Numbered from the stretch's first letter, positions 19,042 through 27,970 are shown. The stretch: 64,000 nt of DNA from Asanoa siamensis (GCF_016862555.1 NZ_BONE01000023.1:51889-115888); one strand, 5' to 3'. A program made the numbers and translations. Notes: generated from the sequence alone by a model not told the origin.

Positions 19042-20070
19042 ATGAGCGCCCGGATCCCCCAAGATCTTGACCGTAACCTGGCCCTGGACCTGGTCCGGGT
19101 CACCGAGGCGGCGGCGATGGCCGCCGGCCGCTGGGTCGGCCTCGGCGACAAGGAGGGCGGCGACGGTGCCGCCGTCGACGCCATGCGCAAACTGATCAAC
19201 TCGATCCAGATGCGCGGCGTCGTGGTGATCGGTGAGGGCGAGAAGGACAACGCCCCGATGCTCTACAACGGCGAGGCGGTCGGCGACGGCACCGGGCCGG
19301 AGGTCGACGTCGCGGTCGACCCGATCGACGGCACCACGCTGATGAGCAAGGGCATGCCCAACGCCCTGGCCGTGCTCGCGGTGGCGGAGCGGGGTGCGAT
19401 GTTCGACCCGAGCGCCGTCTTCTACATGGAGAAGCTCGCGGTCGGCCCGGACTGCGCCGACGTGATCGACATCAACGCCGGCGCCACCGAGAACCTGCGC
19501 CGGATCGCCAGGGTCAAGAAGTCGAGTGTGGCCGACGTCACGGTCTGCATCCTCGACCGCCCGCGCCACGAGCGGTTGATCGAGGAGGTCCGGCACGCGG
19601 GCGCCCGGATCCGGTTCATCTCCGACGGCGACATCGCGGGCGCGATCTACGCGGCCCGCGACACGTCGGAGGTCGACGTGCTGATGGGCATCGGCGGCAC
19701 GCCGGAGGGCATCACCGCGGCCTGCGCGCTGAAGTGCATGGGCGGCGCGATGCAGGCGAAGCTCTGGCCGCGCGACGACGCGGAGCGGGAGAAGGCGCTG
19801 GCCGGCGGCCACGACCTCGACCGGGTCCTGCACACCGACGACCTCGTGGCGGGCGACAACGCGTTCTTCGTCGCGACCGGCGTCACCAGCGGCGACCTGC
19901 TGCGCGGCGTGCACTACCGGGCGGGCGGCGCCTACACGCAGTCGATCGTGATGCGCTCCAAGAGCGGCACGATCCGGATCATCGATTCCTATCACAAGCT
20001 GGAGAAGCTGGCCCTCTATTCGTCGGTCGACTTCGACGGCCGCCCGATCGCGGAGCAGGACACCCCGTAG
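19042..20070 (+). CDS. glpX: Class II fructose-1,6-bisphosphatase
   Basis: 342 aa. The metal and substrate signature DPIDGTT is followed by [12 protein letters not shown], and [16 protein letters not shown] and [10 protein letters not shown] are also conserved. It hydrolyses fructose-1,6-bisphosphate to fructose-6-phosphate in gluconeogenesis, fitting with pckG at 34-35.8 kb. Start ATG 19042 has a GAGGAGG Shine-Dalgarno about 7 nt upstream. Length is normal for actinobacterial GlpX. Confidence 0.96.
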   Translation: MSARIPQDLDRNLALDLVRVTEAAAMAAGRWVGLGDKEGGDGAAVDAMRKLINSIQMRGVVVIGEGEKDNAPMLYNGEAVGDGTGPEVDVAVDPIDGTTLMSKGMPNALAVLAVAERGAMFDPSAVFYMEKLAVGPDCADVIDINAGATENLRRIARVKKSSVADVTVCILDRPRHERLIEEVRHAGARIRFISDGDIAGAIYAARDTSEVDVLMGIGGTPEGITAACALKCMGGAMQAKLWPRDDAEREKALAGGHDLDRVLHTDDLVAGDNAFFVATGVTSGDLLRGVHYRAGGAYTQSIVMRSKSGTIRIIDSYHKLEKLALYSSVDFDGRPIAEQDTP

Positions 20071-20071
20071 C

Positions 20072-21040
20072 TCAGCCGTTGTCGGAGGAGTGACCCGGGA
20101 AGAGGTGCGCCGCCGGGTCGATCACGACAGCGGCGTTGTTGACGGCGGTGGCGGCCTCGCCGAAGCCCGTGGCGATCAGGCGGACCTTGCCCGGGTATTC
20201 GGTGATGTCGCCCGCCGCGAAGACGCGCGGCAGGTTGGTCGCCATCGTGCTGTCGACCTTGACGTGCCGGCGGTCCAGGTCGAGGCCCCAGTCGGCCAGC
20301 GGGCCCAGATCGGCGGTGAAGCCCAGGGCCGCCACCACCGTGTCGACCGGGATCGTCTCGGTCTCGCCGCCCTTGACCGCGATGTCGGCGTGGGTGATCG
20401 CGTCCTCACCGTGGATCTTGGCCACCTCGGCGTTGACGACGATCCGGACGCTCAGGTCCTGCACCCGGGCCACCGTGGCGGCGTGGGCGCGGAACCGGTC
20501 GCGGCGGTGCACCAGCGTGACCGACTTGGCCAGCGGCTCCAGGGCCAGCGCCCAGTCGAACGCCGAGTCACCACCGCCGACGATGAGCACGTCCTGGCCC
20601 GCCAGGTCGGCCAGGTGCGGCACGAAGAAGACCAGGCCGGTGCCGGCGAAGGTCTCGGCGGCCGGCAGCGGGCGCGGCTTGAAGCTGCCCATGCCCCCGG
20701 TGATGAGCACCGCGCCGCAGCGCAACCGCTCGCCCGTCGACAGGGTCAACACCGGCTGGCCGTCCGCGTACGACAGTTGGTCTGCCCTGGTGTCGAGGAT
20801 GTATTCGGGCCGAAACGGCGCCGCCTGCTCGACCAGGTTGGCGACCAGTTCGCGGCCCTTGATGGCGGGGAACCCGCCGACGTCGTAGATCTGTTTCTCC
20901 GGATACATGGCGGTGACCTGGCCGCCCGGCTCGGGCAGGTTGTCGATCAGCGCGACCGACAGCCCGCGGAAGCCGGCGTAGTAGGCGGCGAACAACCCCG
21001 ACGGACCCGCCCCGATGATCGCGACGTCGATTTCCCGCAT
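20072..21040 (-). CDS. Ferredoxin/flavodoxin-NADP+ reductase, thioredoxin-reductase-like (type 2 FNR)
   Basis: 322 aa FAD/NADPH flavoprotein. FAD-binding GxGxxG in AIIGAGPSGLFAAYYAG at the N-terminus, NADPH-binding GGGDSAFDWALAL in the middle, and the C-terminal FAD motif VFAAGDITEYPGKVRLIATG. It has no CxxC redox pair, which separates it from thioredoxin reductase and matches YumC/type 2 FNR. The partner is probably a ferredoxin. Ends 2 nt from the glpX stop, convergent. Confidence 0.9.
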   Translation of the reverse strand: MREIDVAIIGAGPSGLFAAYYAGFRGLSVALIDNLPEPGGQVTAMYPEKQIYDVGGFPAIKGRELVANLVEQAAPFRPEYILDTRADQLSYADGQPVLTLSTGERLRCGAVLITGGMGSFKPRPLPAAETFAGTGLVFFVPHLADLAGQDVLIVGGGDSAFDWALALEPLAKSVTLVHRRDRFRAHAATVARVQDLSVRIVVNAEVAKIHGEDAITHADIAVKGGETETIPVDTVVAALGFTADLGPLADWGLDLDRRHVKVDSTMATNLPRVFAAGDITEYPGKVRLIATGFGEAATAVNNAAVVIDPAAHLFPGHSSDNG

Positions 21041-21130
21041 GGCCCACCATTGCCCTTCCGGCGACCCGATGTCGACATCGACGGTAGGCACAGCGATGGG
21101 GCACCGGCAAGGACTGCCGCCGTGTCGTGG

Positions 21131-21733
21131 CTATCGGCGGAACAGAACGGCCGCGACCGCGCCGCCGAGGAAGCCGAAGAGGTGGCCCTGCCACGAGACG
21201 TAGGGGTCCGACGGCAGGATCCCGAAGAGTTGCCACCAGTAGAGGAGCCCGACCAACACCACGACGCCGAGGTTCCACCACGTGCGTTCCACGATCCCCC
21301 GGGCCAACAGCAGGCCGAAGTAACCGAAAATCACCCCACTGGCCCCGACCACCACGGTACGGGGGTCGCCGACGATCCATACGCCGAGGCCGCCGACCAG
21401 CATGATGAACGCCGTCGACCAGATGAACCGGCGCGAACCGGCGGCCAGCACGAACGTGCCGAGCAGGATCAGCGGGACGCTGTTGCCGTAGAGGTGCGCG
21501 AAGTCGGCGTGCAGCAGGGGTGAGAAGACGATGCCGTCGAGGCCGTACACGCTGCGCGGGATGATCCCGCCGCGCGGGTCGAGCCCCAGGCCCAGCCAGT
21601 AGTCGAGAGCCTCGATCACGAACAGCACCGGGATCGCGGCACACATCGCGACGAAGGCCCGACCGACGGCCGCGTAGAACGGCTCACTGCCGAAGCGCAG
21701 TCGGTCGGGCCCGGTCGTCCAGTCGTCGGACAC
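21131..21733 (-). CDS. Rhomboid-family intramembrane serine protease
   Basis: 200 aa, about six transmembrane helices. Catalytic serine in VGASGVIFG (GxSG), catalytic histidine in WQGHLFGFLGG, and the conserved HLYGNS loop segment after helix 1. The dyad is complete, so it should be active in the membrane. Start GTG 21733 (VSDDWTTG) has TAACCC 12 nt upstream; TTG 21739 is an alternative. Substrate unknown. Confidence 0.9.
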   Translation of the reverse strand: MSDDWTTGPDRLRFGSEPFYAAVGRAFVAMCAAIPVLFVIEALDYWLGLGLDPRGGIIPRSVYGLDGIVFSPLLHADFAHLYGNSVPLILLGTFVLAAGSRRFIWSTAFIMLVGGLGVWIVGDPRTVVVGASGVIFGYFGLLLARGIVERTWWNLGVVVLVGLLYWWQLFGILPSDPYVSWQGHLFGFLGGAVAAVLFRR

Positions 21734-21760
21734 GCACAAGGGTTATCAGGCGAGCAGCCC

Positions 21761-22564
21761 TCACGCCAAACGCGACCTCAGCACCGCCAGGCCGACCGCG
21801 ATGCCGGGCGCGAATGTGGACACCTGGCCGTACACGCCGGGGAAGTTCTTGCGGGCGCAGCCGTAGCCCCAGCTCACGATGCCCACCTGCAGCCAGGAAC
21901 CGGTCGCGTCGAGGCGCACCAGCGGGCCGCCCGAGTCGCCCTGACACGAGTCCTTGCCCGTACGACCCGCGCAGATCATGTCGGATCCGACGATCTCCAT
22001 CCCGATCTTGCCGTACTTGCGGTCGCAGGACGAGTCGGAGACGAAGTCGACCTCGACGGAGCGCAGGTAGCGCTGCTGCGTGCGGGAACCCTCCTTGGTG
22101 GAACCCCAGCCCAGGACCGTGAACCGACCCTCGTCGTACGCGGTGTCCGCGGCGAGGCTCAGCGTCGGCAGGTCGAGCGGCTGGTCGAGGGCGATCAGCG
22201 CCCAGTCGTCGCCGCGGGTGGCGTCGGCGTAGCCGGGTGCCCGGTAGACCTCGGTGGAGCGCACCGTCTTCGCCCGGGACGACTGCAGGTCGACGGAGCC
22301 AGCGGTGATCCGCATCGAGGTGTCCGGTCCGCTGCGCTTGACGCAGTGGCCGGCGGTGAGCACGACCTGCGGCGCGACGAGGGAGCCGCCACAGCCGACC
22401 GACAGGCGGACGGCCCAGGGGAAGACGCCTTCGTCGACCCGGCTGCCGCCGACGATGCGCTCGTGGCCGCCGTCGTCCGTGGCCTGCGCGGGTCCGGCCA
22501 CCAGACCCACCACCGCCGTCATGACCAGGACCGTCAGTGCGCTGTAAAAGCGAAACCCTCGCAT
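21761..22564 (-). CDS. Secreted trypsin-like serine protease (S1A)
   Basis: 267 aa with a signal peptide ending about AQA, a short propeptide and the activation site R|IVGG. Catalytic triad in LTAGHCV, DDWALIAL and KDSCQGDSGGP; the Asp six residues before the catalytic Ser predicts trypsin-like Arg/Lys specificity. Six Cys in conserved pairs. Like Streptomyces trypsin, it would be exported as a zymogen. Start ATG 22564 with TAGGGT 13 nt upstream. Confidence 0.93.
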   Translation of the reverse strand: MRGFRFYSALTVLVMTAVVGLVAGPAQATDDGGHERIVGGSRVDEGVFPWAVRLSVGCGGSLVAPQVVLTAGHCVKRSGPDTSMRITAGSVDLQSSRAKTVRSTEVYRAPGYADATRGDDWALIALDQPLDLPTLSLAADTAYDEGRFTVLGWGSTKEGSRTQQRYLRSVEVDFVSDSSCDRKYGKIGMEIVGSDMICAGRTGKDSCQGDSGGPLVRLDATGSWLQVGIVSWGYGCARKNFPGVYGQVSTFAPGIAVGLAVLRSRLA

Positions 22565-22571
22565 GATTGAG

Positions 22572-22577
22572 ACCCTA
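22572..22577 (-). promoter_or_regulatory. Leaderless -10 of the trypsin-like protease
   Basis: TAGGGT (minus strand) begins 13 nt before ATG 22564. It sits just past the terminator of the upstream gene. Confidence 0.5.
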
Positions 22578-22592
22578 GAGGCCGCAAAAGCC

Positions 22593-22628
22593 GCAGAGGG
22601 TACGAACGCGAGTGTTCGTACCCTCTGC
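22593..22628 (-). terminator. Strong hairpin terminator behind the lytic transglycosylase
   Basis: Perfect 15-bp inverted repeat GCAGAGGGTACGAAC (22593-22607), 6-nt loop, and its complement (22614-22628). It starts 13 nt after the stop of the gene ending at 22642. Confidence 0.85.
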
Positions 22629-22641
22629 CTCACGTTTCAGG

Positions 22642-23316
22642 TCAGTACCAGCCCTCTTCCTGGGACTGGGCCCATGCACCGCAGGGGTTGTCGTAGCGGC
22701 CCTTGATGTAGCCGAGGCCCCACTTGATCTGGGTCGCCGCCCCGGTCTCCCAGTCAGCGCCCACGCTCGCCATCTTGCTGCCGGGCACGGCCTGCGGGAT
22801 GCCGTGCGCGCCGGACGAGGAGTTGTGCGCCTTCGGGTTCCAGCCGCTTTCCTTGGTCCAGAGCTTGTCGAGACAGGGCATCTGATCGATCTTGAAGCCC
22901 TGCTCCAGCAGGATGGCGCAGCCGATCTTGCGGTTGCCGCTGTACTCGTTGCACGACGTCGGGATGGGCCCGTCGTACGGCTTGGCCGGCGGCGGGTCGT
23001 CGGCCTTCTCCCGCTTCTTGCGGCTGGCCTCCTCCGCACGCTTGGCCCGCTCGGCGGCCGCCTTCGCCGCGGCCTGGGCCCGCTGCGTCGCGATCGCCTC
23101 GGCCTCCCGGCGCTGGGCCATCATCGACTCGTGGTCGAGGTGGTGGGCCTTGAGCAGCGAGTTCTCGGCCTGCTGGGCCTGCGCGGCGAACTGCGCGTCG
23201 ATCCCCTGCTCCTGGACCCTGTTGTCCTGACCCAGGTAGTAGCCGCCGCCCACCCCCACCGCGAGGATGCCGACCGCCAACGCCCGGACCCCGAACCGGC
23301 TCCACAGCCGAGTCAC
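22642..23316 (-). CDS. Membrane-anchored lytic transglycosylase-like cell-wall protein
   Basis: 224 aa from GTG 23316. N-terminal transmembrane helix (VRALAVGILAVGVGGGYYLG), a long coiled-coil Ala/Lys/Arg/Glu stalk, a Pro-rich linker and a C-terminal SLT/lysozyme-like domain (LWTKESGWNPKAHNSSSGAHGIPQAVPGSKMA...WGLGYIKGRY...PCGAWAQ), with the catalytic Glu in TKESGW. It likely cleaves peptidoglycan. GTG 23316 is preferred because AGAGGA lies 8 nt upstream; the frame extends to ATG 23394. Candidate CRP-like site upstream. Confidence 0.88.
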   Translation of the reverse strand: MTRLWSRFGVRALAVGILAVGVGGGYYLGQDNRVQEQGIDAQFAAQAQQAENSLLKAHHLDHESMMAQRREAEAIATQRAQAAAKAAAERAKRAEEASRKKREKADDPPPAKPYDGPIPTSCNEYSGNRKIGCAILLEQGFKIDQMPCLDKLWTKESGWNPKAHNSSSGAHGIPQAVPGSKMASVGADWETGAATQIKWGLGYIKGRYDNPCGAWAQSQEEGWY

Positions 23317-23396
23317 GAAGTCGTTCCTCTCGTCGGTGGCAAGGACCCAGACACCATTGCGCACAGTGAGTCCAGAGGGAATTGAGGAGGCCATTG

Positions 23397-23412
23397 TGTG
23401 ACCTGGGTCACG
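23397..23412. promoter_or_regulatory. CRP-like palindrome upstream of the lytic transglycosylase
   Basis: TGTGACCTGGGTCACG matches the actinobacterial CRP consensus TGTGA-N6-TCACA at 9 of 10 fixed bases. It lies 81-96 nt upstream of GTG 23316. In mycobacteria CRP controls rpfA, another cell-wall lytic gene, which makes this plausible but unproven. Confidence 0.45.
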
Positions 23413-23536
23413 GGGTAAAGGTGGGTAAGTTCGGGCAAAGCGCTGCGCGGCCAAAAAGTTTCCGTAATCCTGTCGATCCGCGGCCCGCCTGGACGACGCG
23501 TGGGTACGAAGGCAGTCGAGTTCAGGAGGAAGAACG

Positions 23537-24127
23537 ATGAAGGTCAGCACCGGCGCGAGCATGTCCATCGACGGTTACGTCTCCGGCCCCGGCGAGTCCG
23601 GCTTCGAGCACCTCTTCGCGTGGTACGGCAACGGCGACGTCGAGATGCCGACCGGCAACCCCGAGATGACGTTCCGCCTGACCCGCGCGAGCTACGAGCA
23701 CCAGAAGGCCTGGCTCGGCGAGCTGGGCGCCCTGGTCGTCGGTCGCAAGCTGTTCGACATGACGAACGGGTGGGGCGGCAAGCACCCGCTGGAGGTGCCG
23801 ACGGTCGTCCTCACCCACAACCCGCCCACCGGGTACGAGGACAGCGAATGGTTCGAGTTCGTGAGCGACGGCATCGAGAGCGCGATCGCCCGGGCGGGTG
23901 AGCTCGCCGGCGGCAAGGGCGTCGGGCTCAACTCCGGCACCATCGCGAGCCAGGCGCTGAACGCCGGGCTGCTGGACGAGGTCTGGGTCGACCTGGTGCC
24001 GGTGCTCCTCGGCGGCGGCACGCCGTTCTTCAGCGGGCTCGGCGTGGCGCCGGTCGAGCTGGAGGGTCCCCTGCAGACCATCCAGGGCGACCGGGTCACC
24101 CACCTGCGCTACCGCGTCAAGAAGTAG
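23537..24127 (+). CDS. Dihydrofolate reductase-like (RibD C-terminal) family protein
   Basis: 196 aa. MKVSTGASMSIDGYVSGPG at the start, GALVVGRKLFDMTNGWGG and the C-terminal DLVPVLLGGGTPFF are hallmarks of the RibD_C/YyaP group, NADPH-binding reductase-fold proteins of mostly unknown substrate. Good Shine-Dalgarno GGAGGAA before ATG 23537. Not the housekeeping DHFR, which has a different active site. Confidence 0.88.
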   Translation: MKVSTGASMSIDGYVSGPGESGFEHLFAWYGNGDVEMPTGNPEMTFRLTRASYEHQKAWLGELGALVVGRKLFDMTNGWGGKHPLEVPTVVLTHNPPTGYEDSEWFEFVSDGIESAIARAGELAGGKGVGLNSGTIASQALNAGLLDEVWVDLVPVLLGGGTPFFSGLGVAPVELEGPLQTIQGDRVTHLRYRVKK

Positions 24128-24134
24128 CGGCGGC

Positions 24135-24160
24135 GAGGGAGCCCGCGCACGGGCCCCCTC
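24135..24160. terminator. Bidirectional hairpin between convergent genes
   Basis: GAGGG-A-GCCCG, loop CGCA, CGGGC-C-CCCTC: an 11-position stem with one mismatch, between the DHFR-like gene and the phoH gene end at 24167. Confidence 0.75.
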
Positions 24161-24166
24161 CGCGCG

Positions 24167-25555
24167 CTAGTTGGGGATGTCCTCCAGCAGGTCGGTGACC
24201 ACCTCGGCGATCGCGGACCGCTCGGAGCGGGTCAGGGTGACGTGCGCGAACAGCGGGTGGCCCTTGAGCGCCTCGATGACCGCCGTGACGCCGTCGTGCC
24301 GGCCGACCCGGAGGTTGTCGCGCTGGGCCACGTCGTGGGTGAGCACCACTCGCGAGCCCTGGCCGATCCGGGACAGCACGGTGAGCAGCACCCCGCGCTC
24401 GAGCGACTGCGCCTCGTCGACGATGACGAACGCGTCGTGCAGGCTCCGACCGCGGATGTGGGTCAGCGGCAGCACCTCGAGCATGCCGCGGGAGAGCACC
24501 TCTTCCCGGACGTTCTCGTGGACCACCGCGCCGAGCGTGTCGAAGACGGCCTGGGCCCAGGGCGACATCTTCTCGGACTCGGAGCCCGGCAGGTAGCCGA
24601 GCTCCTGGCCGCCGACCGCGTAGAGCGGGCGGAACACGATCACCTTCTTGTGCCGGCCGCGCTCCATCACGGCCTCGAGCCCCGCGCACAGCGCCAGTGC
24701 CGACTTGCCCGTGCCGGCCCGCCCGCCCAGCGAGACGATGCCGATCGACTCGTCGAGCAGCAGGTCCAGGGCGATCCGCTGCTCGGCCGAGCGGCCACGC
24801 AGGCCGAACGCCTCCCGGTCGCCGCGGACCAGCCGGACCACCTTGTCGGGCAGCACCCGGGCGAGCGCCGAGCCGCGCGACGAGTGCAGCACCAGGCCGG
24901 TGTGGCAGGGCAGCTCGGCCGCCCCGTCCAGGGCCAGGTCGGCACCGCCGTACAACTCGTTGATCTCGTCGTCCGCCACCTCGATCTCGGCCATGCCCGT
25001 CCACGTGGGGTCGCTGGCCTGCCCGTGGCGATATTCGTCGGCCAGCAGGCCGACCGCGGCCGCCTTGACCCGCAGGGGCATGTCCTTGCTGACCAGCGTG
25101 ACCGGCCGCCCCTCACCGGCGAGGTTGAGGGCCACCGACAGGATCCGCGCGTCGTTGGACTCGTTGCGGAAGCCCGGCGGCAGCACGCCGTCGTCGGAGT
25201 GGTTGAGCTCGACGCGCAGCGTGCCGCCGAGGTCGTTGATGGGCACCGGCTGGTCGAGCCGCCCGTGCTTGATCCGCAACTCGTCGAGCATGCGCAGCGA
25301 CTGCCGCGCGAACCAGCCGAGCTCGGGATGGTGGCGCTTGCCCTCCAGTTCGGTGATCACCACCAGCGGGAGCACGACCTCGTGCTCGTCGAAGCGGCGG
25401 AAGGCCGCGGGGTCGGACAGCAGGACCGAGGTGTCCAGGACGAAGACGGGCCTGCCTGGCCCGTCCTCCTTCGCCGCGGCCTTGCGCGCGCGAGTGGCGC
25501 GGCCGGTCGCGGGGGTGTCCTGGGTGGCCCGGGAAGTGGTGCGCTGAGTCGTCAC
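24167..25555 (-). CDS. phoH2: PIN-domain PhoH-like ATPase (PhoH2)
   Basis: 462 aa. N-terminal PIN RNase domain ([50 protein letters not shown]) with its acidic residues, then a PhoH ATPase domain with Walker [14 protein letters not shown] and Walker [12 protein letters not shown]. In mycobacteria PhoH2 is a sequence-specific RNA helicase/RNase. The mycobacterial gene overlaps a small antitoxin-like frame (phoAT); I see none here. Start GTG 25555. Confidence 0.93.
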   Translation of the reverse strand: MTTQRTTSRATQDTPATGRATRARKAAAKEDGPGRPVFVLDTSVLLSDPAAFRRFDEHEVVLPLVVITELEGKRHHPELGWFARQSLRMLDELRIKHGRLDQPVPINDLGGTLRVELNHSDDGVLPPGFRNESNDARILSVALNLAGEGRPVTLVSKDMPLRVKAAAVGLLADEYRHGQASDPTWTGMAEIEVADDEINELYGGADLALDGAAELPCHTGLVLHSSRGSALARVLPDKVVRLVRGDREAFGLRGRSAEQRIALDLLLDESIGIVSLGGRAGTGKSALALCAGLEAVMERGRHKKVIVFRPLYAVGGQELGYLPGSESEKMSPWAQAVFDTLGAVVHENVREEVLSRGMLEVLPLTHIRGRSLHDAFVIVDEAQSLERGVLLTVLSRIGQGSRVVLTHDVAQRDNLRVGRHDGVTAVIEALKGHPLFAHVTLTRSERSAIAEVVTDLLEDIPN

Positions 25556-25938
25556 AGGCCTGCTCCGGCGAGCGTGCACCCGGACCGCCCGCGTGTTCCG
25601 CCTCGTCCGGTGCCCGGGAGCACGGGGTCGGATGCGGGCCCCGTGGCGATGTCGTCGCAGGTCCGGGCCGGCCGGCTGGCGTGGGATGACCCCTCGCCAT
25701 GGCTAGACGCTAACTGGCGTCGGCCGTCCTGGGGAAGTACACGCCGAACTAAGCAGCCTTCGTTTACCGGGATTTCGCATAGGGGTTGGCCGACCCGGCG
25801 GGCGCTCGCCGGGCCGGCCACCGGCAACGACGCGCGCCCCTCACGCGTCGTGGCCGTGGGGATCAGGCCACCGGACTGGCCCGATCCCGGGTGCGCGAAC
25901 CGTCGGTCACCGAACGGTCCGCGCTCGTGGGTTACCAC
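25556..25938. other. 383-bp spacer, no gene seen
   Basis: No gene-like frame on either strand. It holds one strong hairpin (25788-25819) and an A/T-richer patch at 25737-25780 that may contain the phoH2 promoter. I looked for an antitoxin gene or riboswitch and saw neither. Confidence 0.6.
25788..25819 (-). terminator. Hairpin in the phoH2 upstream spacer
   Basis: Stem GGCC-GA-CCCGGCG, loop GGCGCT, CGCCGGG-CC-GGCC. Probable terminator for the small membrane protein gene ending at 25939. Confidence 0.65.
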
Positions 25939-26271
25939 TCACGCCGCGGGTTGACCCGCGATCACGCGGGCCCCTACGGCGTGCCGTCCGCCGTCGGTTG
26001 TGGTCCCCACGAAGGAGGCGCTGAGATAGGTGGTTCCCGAACCGATCAAGGTGGTCGGCACGTCCGATGCGGACCGTTGCCGCGGTTCCGTCCGGGCCGT
26101 GACGGCCACCTTCTGCACCTCCCGGCGCCGGCGGTTCCACGCGCCCCGGTCGCCGTCGTAGTAGCCGTGTCGGTAGCCGGTGCGGTAGTTGAAGCCACCG
26201 TGCAACCGGCCCATCGCGTAGCTGGACGAGCCCAGCAGCAGCACGAGGAAGATCGCGAAGTACAGCGTCAT
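25939..26271 (-). CDS. Small single-pass membrane protein
   Basis: 110 aa. N-terminal transmembrane helix (MTLYFAIFLVLLLGSSSYAMG) followed by a basic, Tyr/Arg/Gly-rich stretch (NYRTGYRHGYYDGDRG) and a hydrophilic tail. No family recognised. ATG 26271 lies 16 nt after the stop of the upstream gene on the same strand, so the two probably form an operon. Confidence 0.6.
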   Translation of the reverse strand: MTLYFAIFLVLLLGSSSYAMGRLHGGFNYRTGYRHGYYDGDRGAWNRRRREVQKVAVTARTEPRQRSASDVPTTLIGSGTTYLSASFVGTTTDGGRHAVGARVIAGQPAA

Positions 26272-26287
26272 CGGTCCGTGCTGCCCC

Positions 26288-26644
26288 TCACGGCTCGTCC
26301 GGGTAGCGCGGCGCGCGGTCGATCCGGGGCTGGCCGGCCAGCAGGTGGTCGATGTCGTCGACGCCGACCTCCTCGAGGAGCTCGACGGCGACCCGGCAGT
26401 CGTCGATGACGACCTCGGCCACCGAGCTGCGGCGCACCTCGGCGCCGGTGTCATAGACCCGGATCCGCAGGTCGGCGCAGCCGAGGTGGATCCGCCACGC
26501 GTCCCACTCGGCGGTGTCGGCGACCCGCAGCGACACGTACCGGCAGCCGCGGGCGAGGTAGAGCCGCCACGGCGCCGCGATGCCGGCGGCAACGCCGGCC
26601 GCGATCAGCTCGAACGCCTCCTCGCGGGTGGCCAGCCCGGTCAC
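26288..26644 (-). CDS. Hypothetical protein divergent to the HTH regulator
   Basis: 118 aa starting VTGLATREEAFELIAAGV, with alternating strands (WRLYLARGCRYVSLRVADTAEWDAW...DLRIRVYDTGAEV) and an acidic C-terminal segment (EEVGVDDIDHLL). Compact alpha/beta fold likely; function unknown. The frame extends upstream to about 26794, but the extension is Arg/Cys-rich and lies in the regulatory spacer, so GTG 26644 is used. Confidence 0.6.
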   Translation of the reverse strand: MTGLATREEAFELIAAGVAAGIAAPWRLYLARGCRYVSLRVADTAEWDAWRIHLGCADLRIRVYDTGAEVRRSSVAEVVIDDCRVAVELLEEVGVDDIDHLLAGQPRIDRAPRYPDEP

Positions 26645-26659
26645 CGCTCGAATCCTTGT

Positions 26660-26742
26660 GCTGTCACGTCGAAGTGACGCCCATTCGCACGTTCTGTCTC
26701 GTTCACGTGACACACCGTAAGGCGTATCGCGTGCGTGACAGC
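26660..26742. promoter_or_regulatory. Regulatory spacer with repeated GTCAC/GTGAC half-sites
   Basis: GCTGTCACG (26660-26668) is the exact reverse complement of CGTGACAGC (26734-26742). Between them lie GTCACGTCGAAGTGAC (a 5-bp inverted repeat) and CACGTGAC. This cluster sits between the divergent genes at 26644 and 26795/26915 and could bind the HTH protein. Confidence 0.45.
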
Positions 26743-26914
26743 ATCGGCTTTTCGGGCGATTAGCACGGAACCTGCGGCGCCCTACTCTGACCACGTGACG
26801 CCCGACGAAAAGCCTGCTCGATCGTTTACCGGCGCCCGGTCGGAGCCGTCACGCACGCGATACACCTCCGGCGCATTCGGCGGGAAGATCGAGAACTGGC
26901 CGTACCGTCACCCG

Positions 26915-27355
26915 GTGCCGGACACCTCCCCGGGACGCAAGATCGCGTTCGCCGCATTCGTCCGTAAGGCGCTCGAGGACGCCCGCACCACGCGCGCCTG
27001 GAGCGGGTCCGAAGTGTCCCGTCGCACGGGCGTCTCCCGTCAGACCGTCAACCGTTGGGTCCGGGCCGACTGGTCCAGCGACCCCGAGGCGGAGCGGGTG
27101 GTCGCGTTCTGCACGGGTCTCGGCCTCAACCCGTCGGTCGCCTTCGGCGTGCTCGGCTGGGACACCGGCGGCGCCGGGCGGCCCGCGCCGGCCGCTCCGC
27201 CGATGGATCCGGACGTCGAGGCGCTGCTGCGCCGGCTGGTCGATCCGAACGTCTCGGACGCGGAGAAGTTCCACATCCGCGAGACCATTCGCTATCTGGC
27301 GTACCGCCCGTTGTTGCCGTCCGATCGCCCGCAGAAGCGCGGTAGGGCCGTCTAG
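26915..27355 (+). CDS. Helix-turn-helix (XRE-like) DNA-binding protein
   Basis: 146 aa from GTG 26915. A clear helix-turn-helix, RAWSGSEVSRRTGVSRQTVNRW (about 23-44), then a variable region and a helical C-terminus (LRRLVDPNVSDAEKFHIRETIRYLA) like those of actinobacterial XRE regulators. Two starts fit the leaderless pattern: GTG 26795 (TACTCT 12 nt upstream) and GTG 26915 (TACCGT 12 nt upstream). Third positions are less G/C-rich before 26915, favouring the shorter form. Confidence 0.78.
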   Translation: MPDTSPGRKIAFAAFVRKALEDARTTRAWSGSEVSRRTGVSRQTVNRWVRADWSSDPEAERVVAFCTGLGLNPSVAFGVLGWDTGGAGRPAPAAPPMDPDVEALLRRLVDPNVSDAEKFHIRETIRYLAYRPLLPSDRPQKRGRAV

Positions 27356-27516
27356 TTCGGCAAATGGCGAAAGAAGCTGCAACTCAAGTAGCGAATGGCA
27401 CGATCTTTACCCCTGTCGCGCAGTAACCTGCGCCCTTGTACTGCTCGGGCTCGGGTCGGGTGGCTAGCACCGGAGGTCAGCCAAAGCCCTGCGGGACAAG
27501 GAGGAGGGGTCTATCG

Positions 27517-27885
27517 ATGGCCCTGAAATGGGGGTCGGTCGTCGTCGCCGTGATCTCGGCGACGATGTTCGCGAGCGCCAACATCATTGTCGGACTGCTG
27601 GACGAGAACGAACTTCCCGTCGCCTTCAACCTGGTGACTGTCGCGGCCACGTCGGTGGGGGTCATCCTGGCCGTGCTGGCCGAGCTCTACAACCGCGTCA
27701 ACGTGCGGCTCAACGCCCTCGCCGAGTTCGTGGCGGCCCGTCTCAACGAGGTCGACGCGCACACGGGTGACCGGAACGCCGGATTCGTGGAGGGCTACCT
27801 GCTGAGCCACGGCGAGCAGGCGACCGGCGCCATCGTCCCGTTCGGCAGCCGGCCGGCGCGCCGCACGGGGTTGATCGACGACTGA
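27517..27885 (+). CDS. Small two-helix membrane protein, unknown
   Basis: 122 aa. Two hydrophobic helices (about 5-26 and 36-56), then an amphipathic helix with NRVNVRLNALAEFVAARLNEVD and a hydrophilic tail. Strong Shine-Dalgarno AAGGAGGAGG upstream of ATG 27517. No family recognised. Confidence 0.7.
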   Translation: MALKWGSVVVAVISATMFASANIIVGLLDENELPVAFNLVTVAATSVGVILAVLAELYNRVNVRLNALAEFVAARLNEVDAHTGDRNAGFVEGYLLSHGEQATGAIVPFGSRPARRTGLIDD

Positions 27886-27913
27886 GGGGTTCGACAACTA
27901 CAAACGATCTACT

Positions 27914-27928
27914 GTCAACCGGTTGAAC
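27914..27928. promoter_or_regulatory. Palindrome upstream of otsB
   Basis: GTCAACCGGTTGAAC contains the perfect 12-bp palindrome TCAACCGGTTGA (27915-27926). It lies about 30 nt upstream of the otsB -10 element, around the -35 position, and could be an operator. Confidence 0.4.
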
Positions 27929-27957
27929 CGTCGGCTCCGAGGCCGACCCGCACCCGG

Positions 27958-27963
27958 TAGGCT
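27958..27963 (+). promoter_or_regulatory. Leaderless -10 of otsB
   Basis: TAGGCT begins 13 nt before GTG 27971; no Shine-Dalgarno in between. Confidence 0.5.
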
Positions 27964-27970
27964 TTGTGCT

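Noticed and set aside
23395..23536. c-di-AMP (ydaO-type) riboswitch before the lytic transglycosylase
   Set aside because: Such elements often precede actinobacterial wall-lytic genes, but I could not find the conserved core motifs in this short spacer.
25556..25938. PhoAT-like antitoxin gene upstream of phoH2
   Set aside because: No short frame with a credible start and ribosome site directly in front of or overlapping the phoH2 start.
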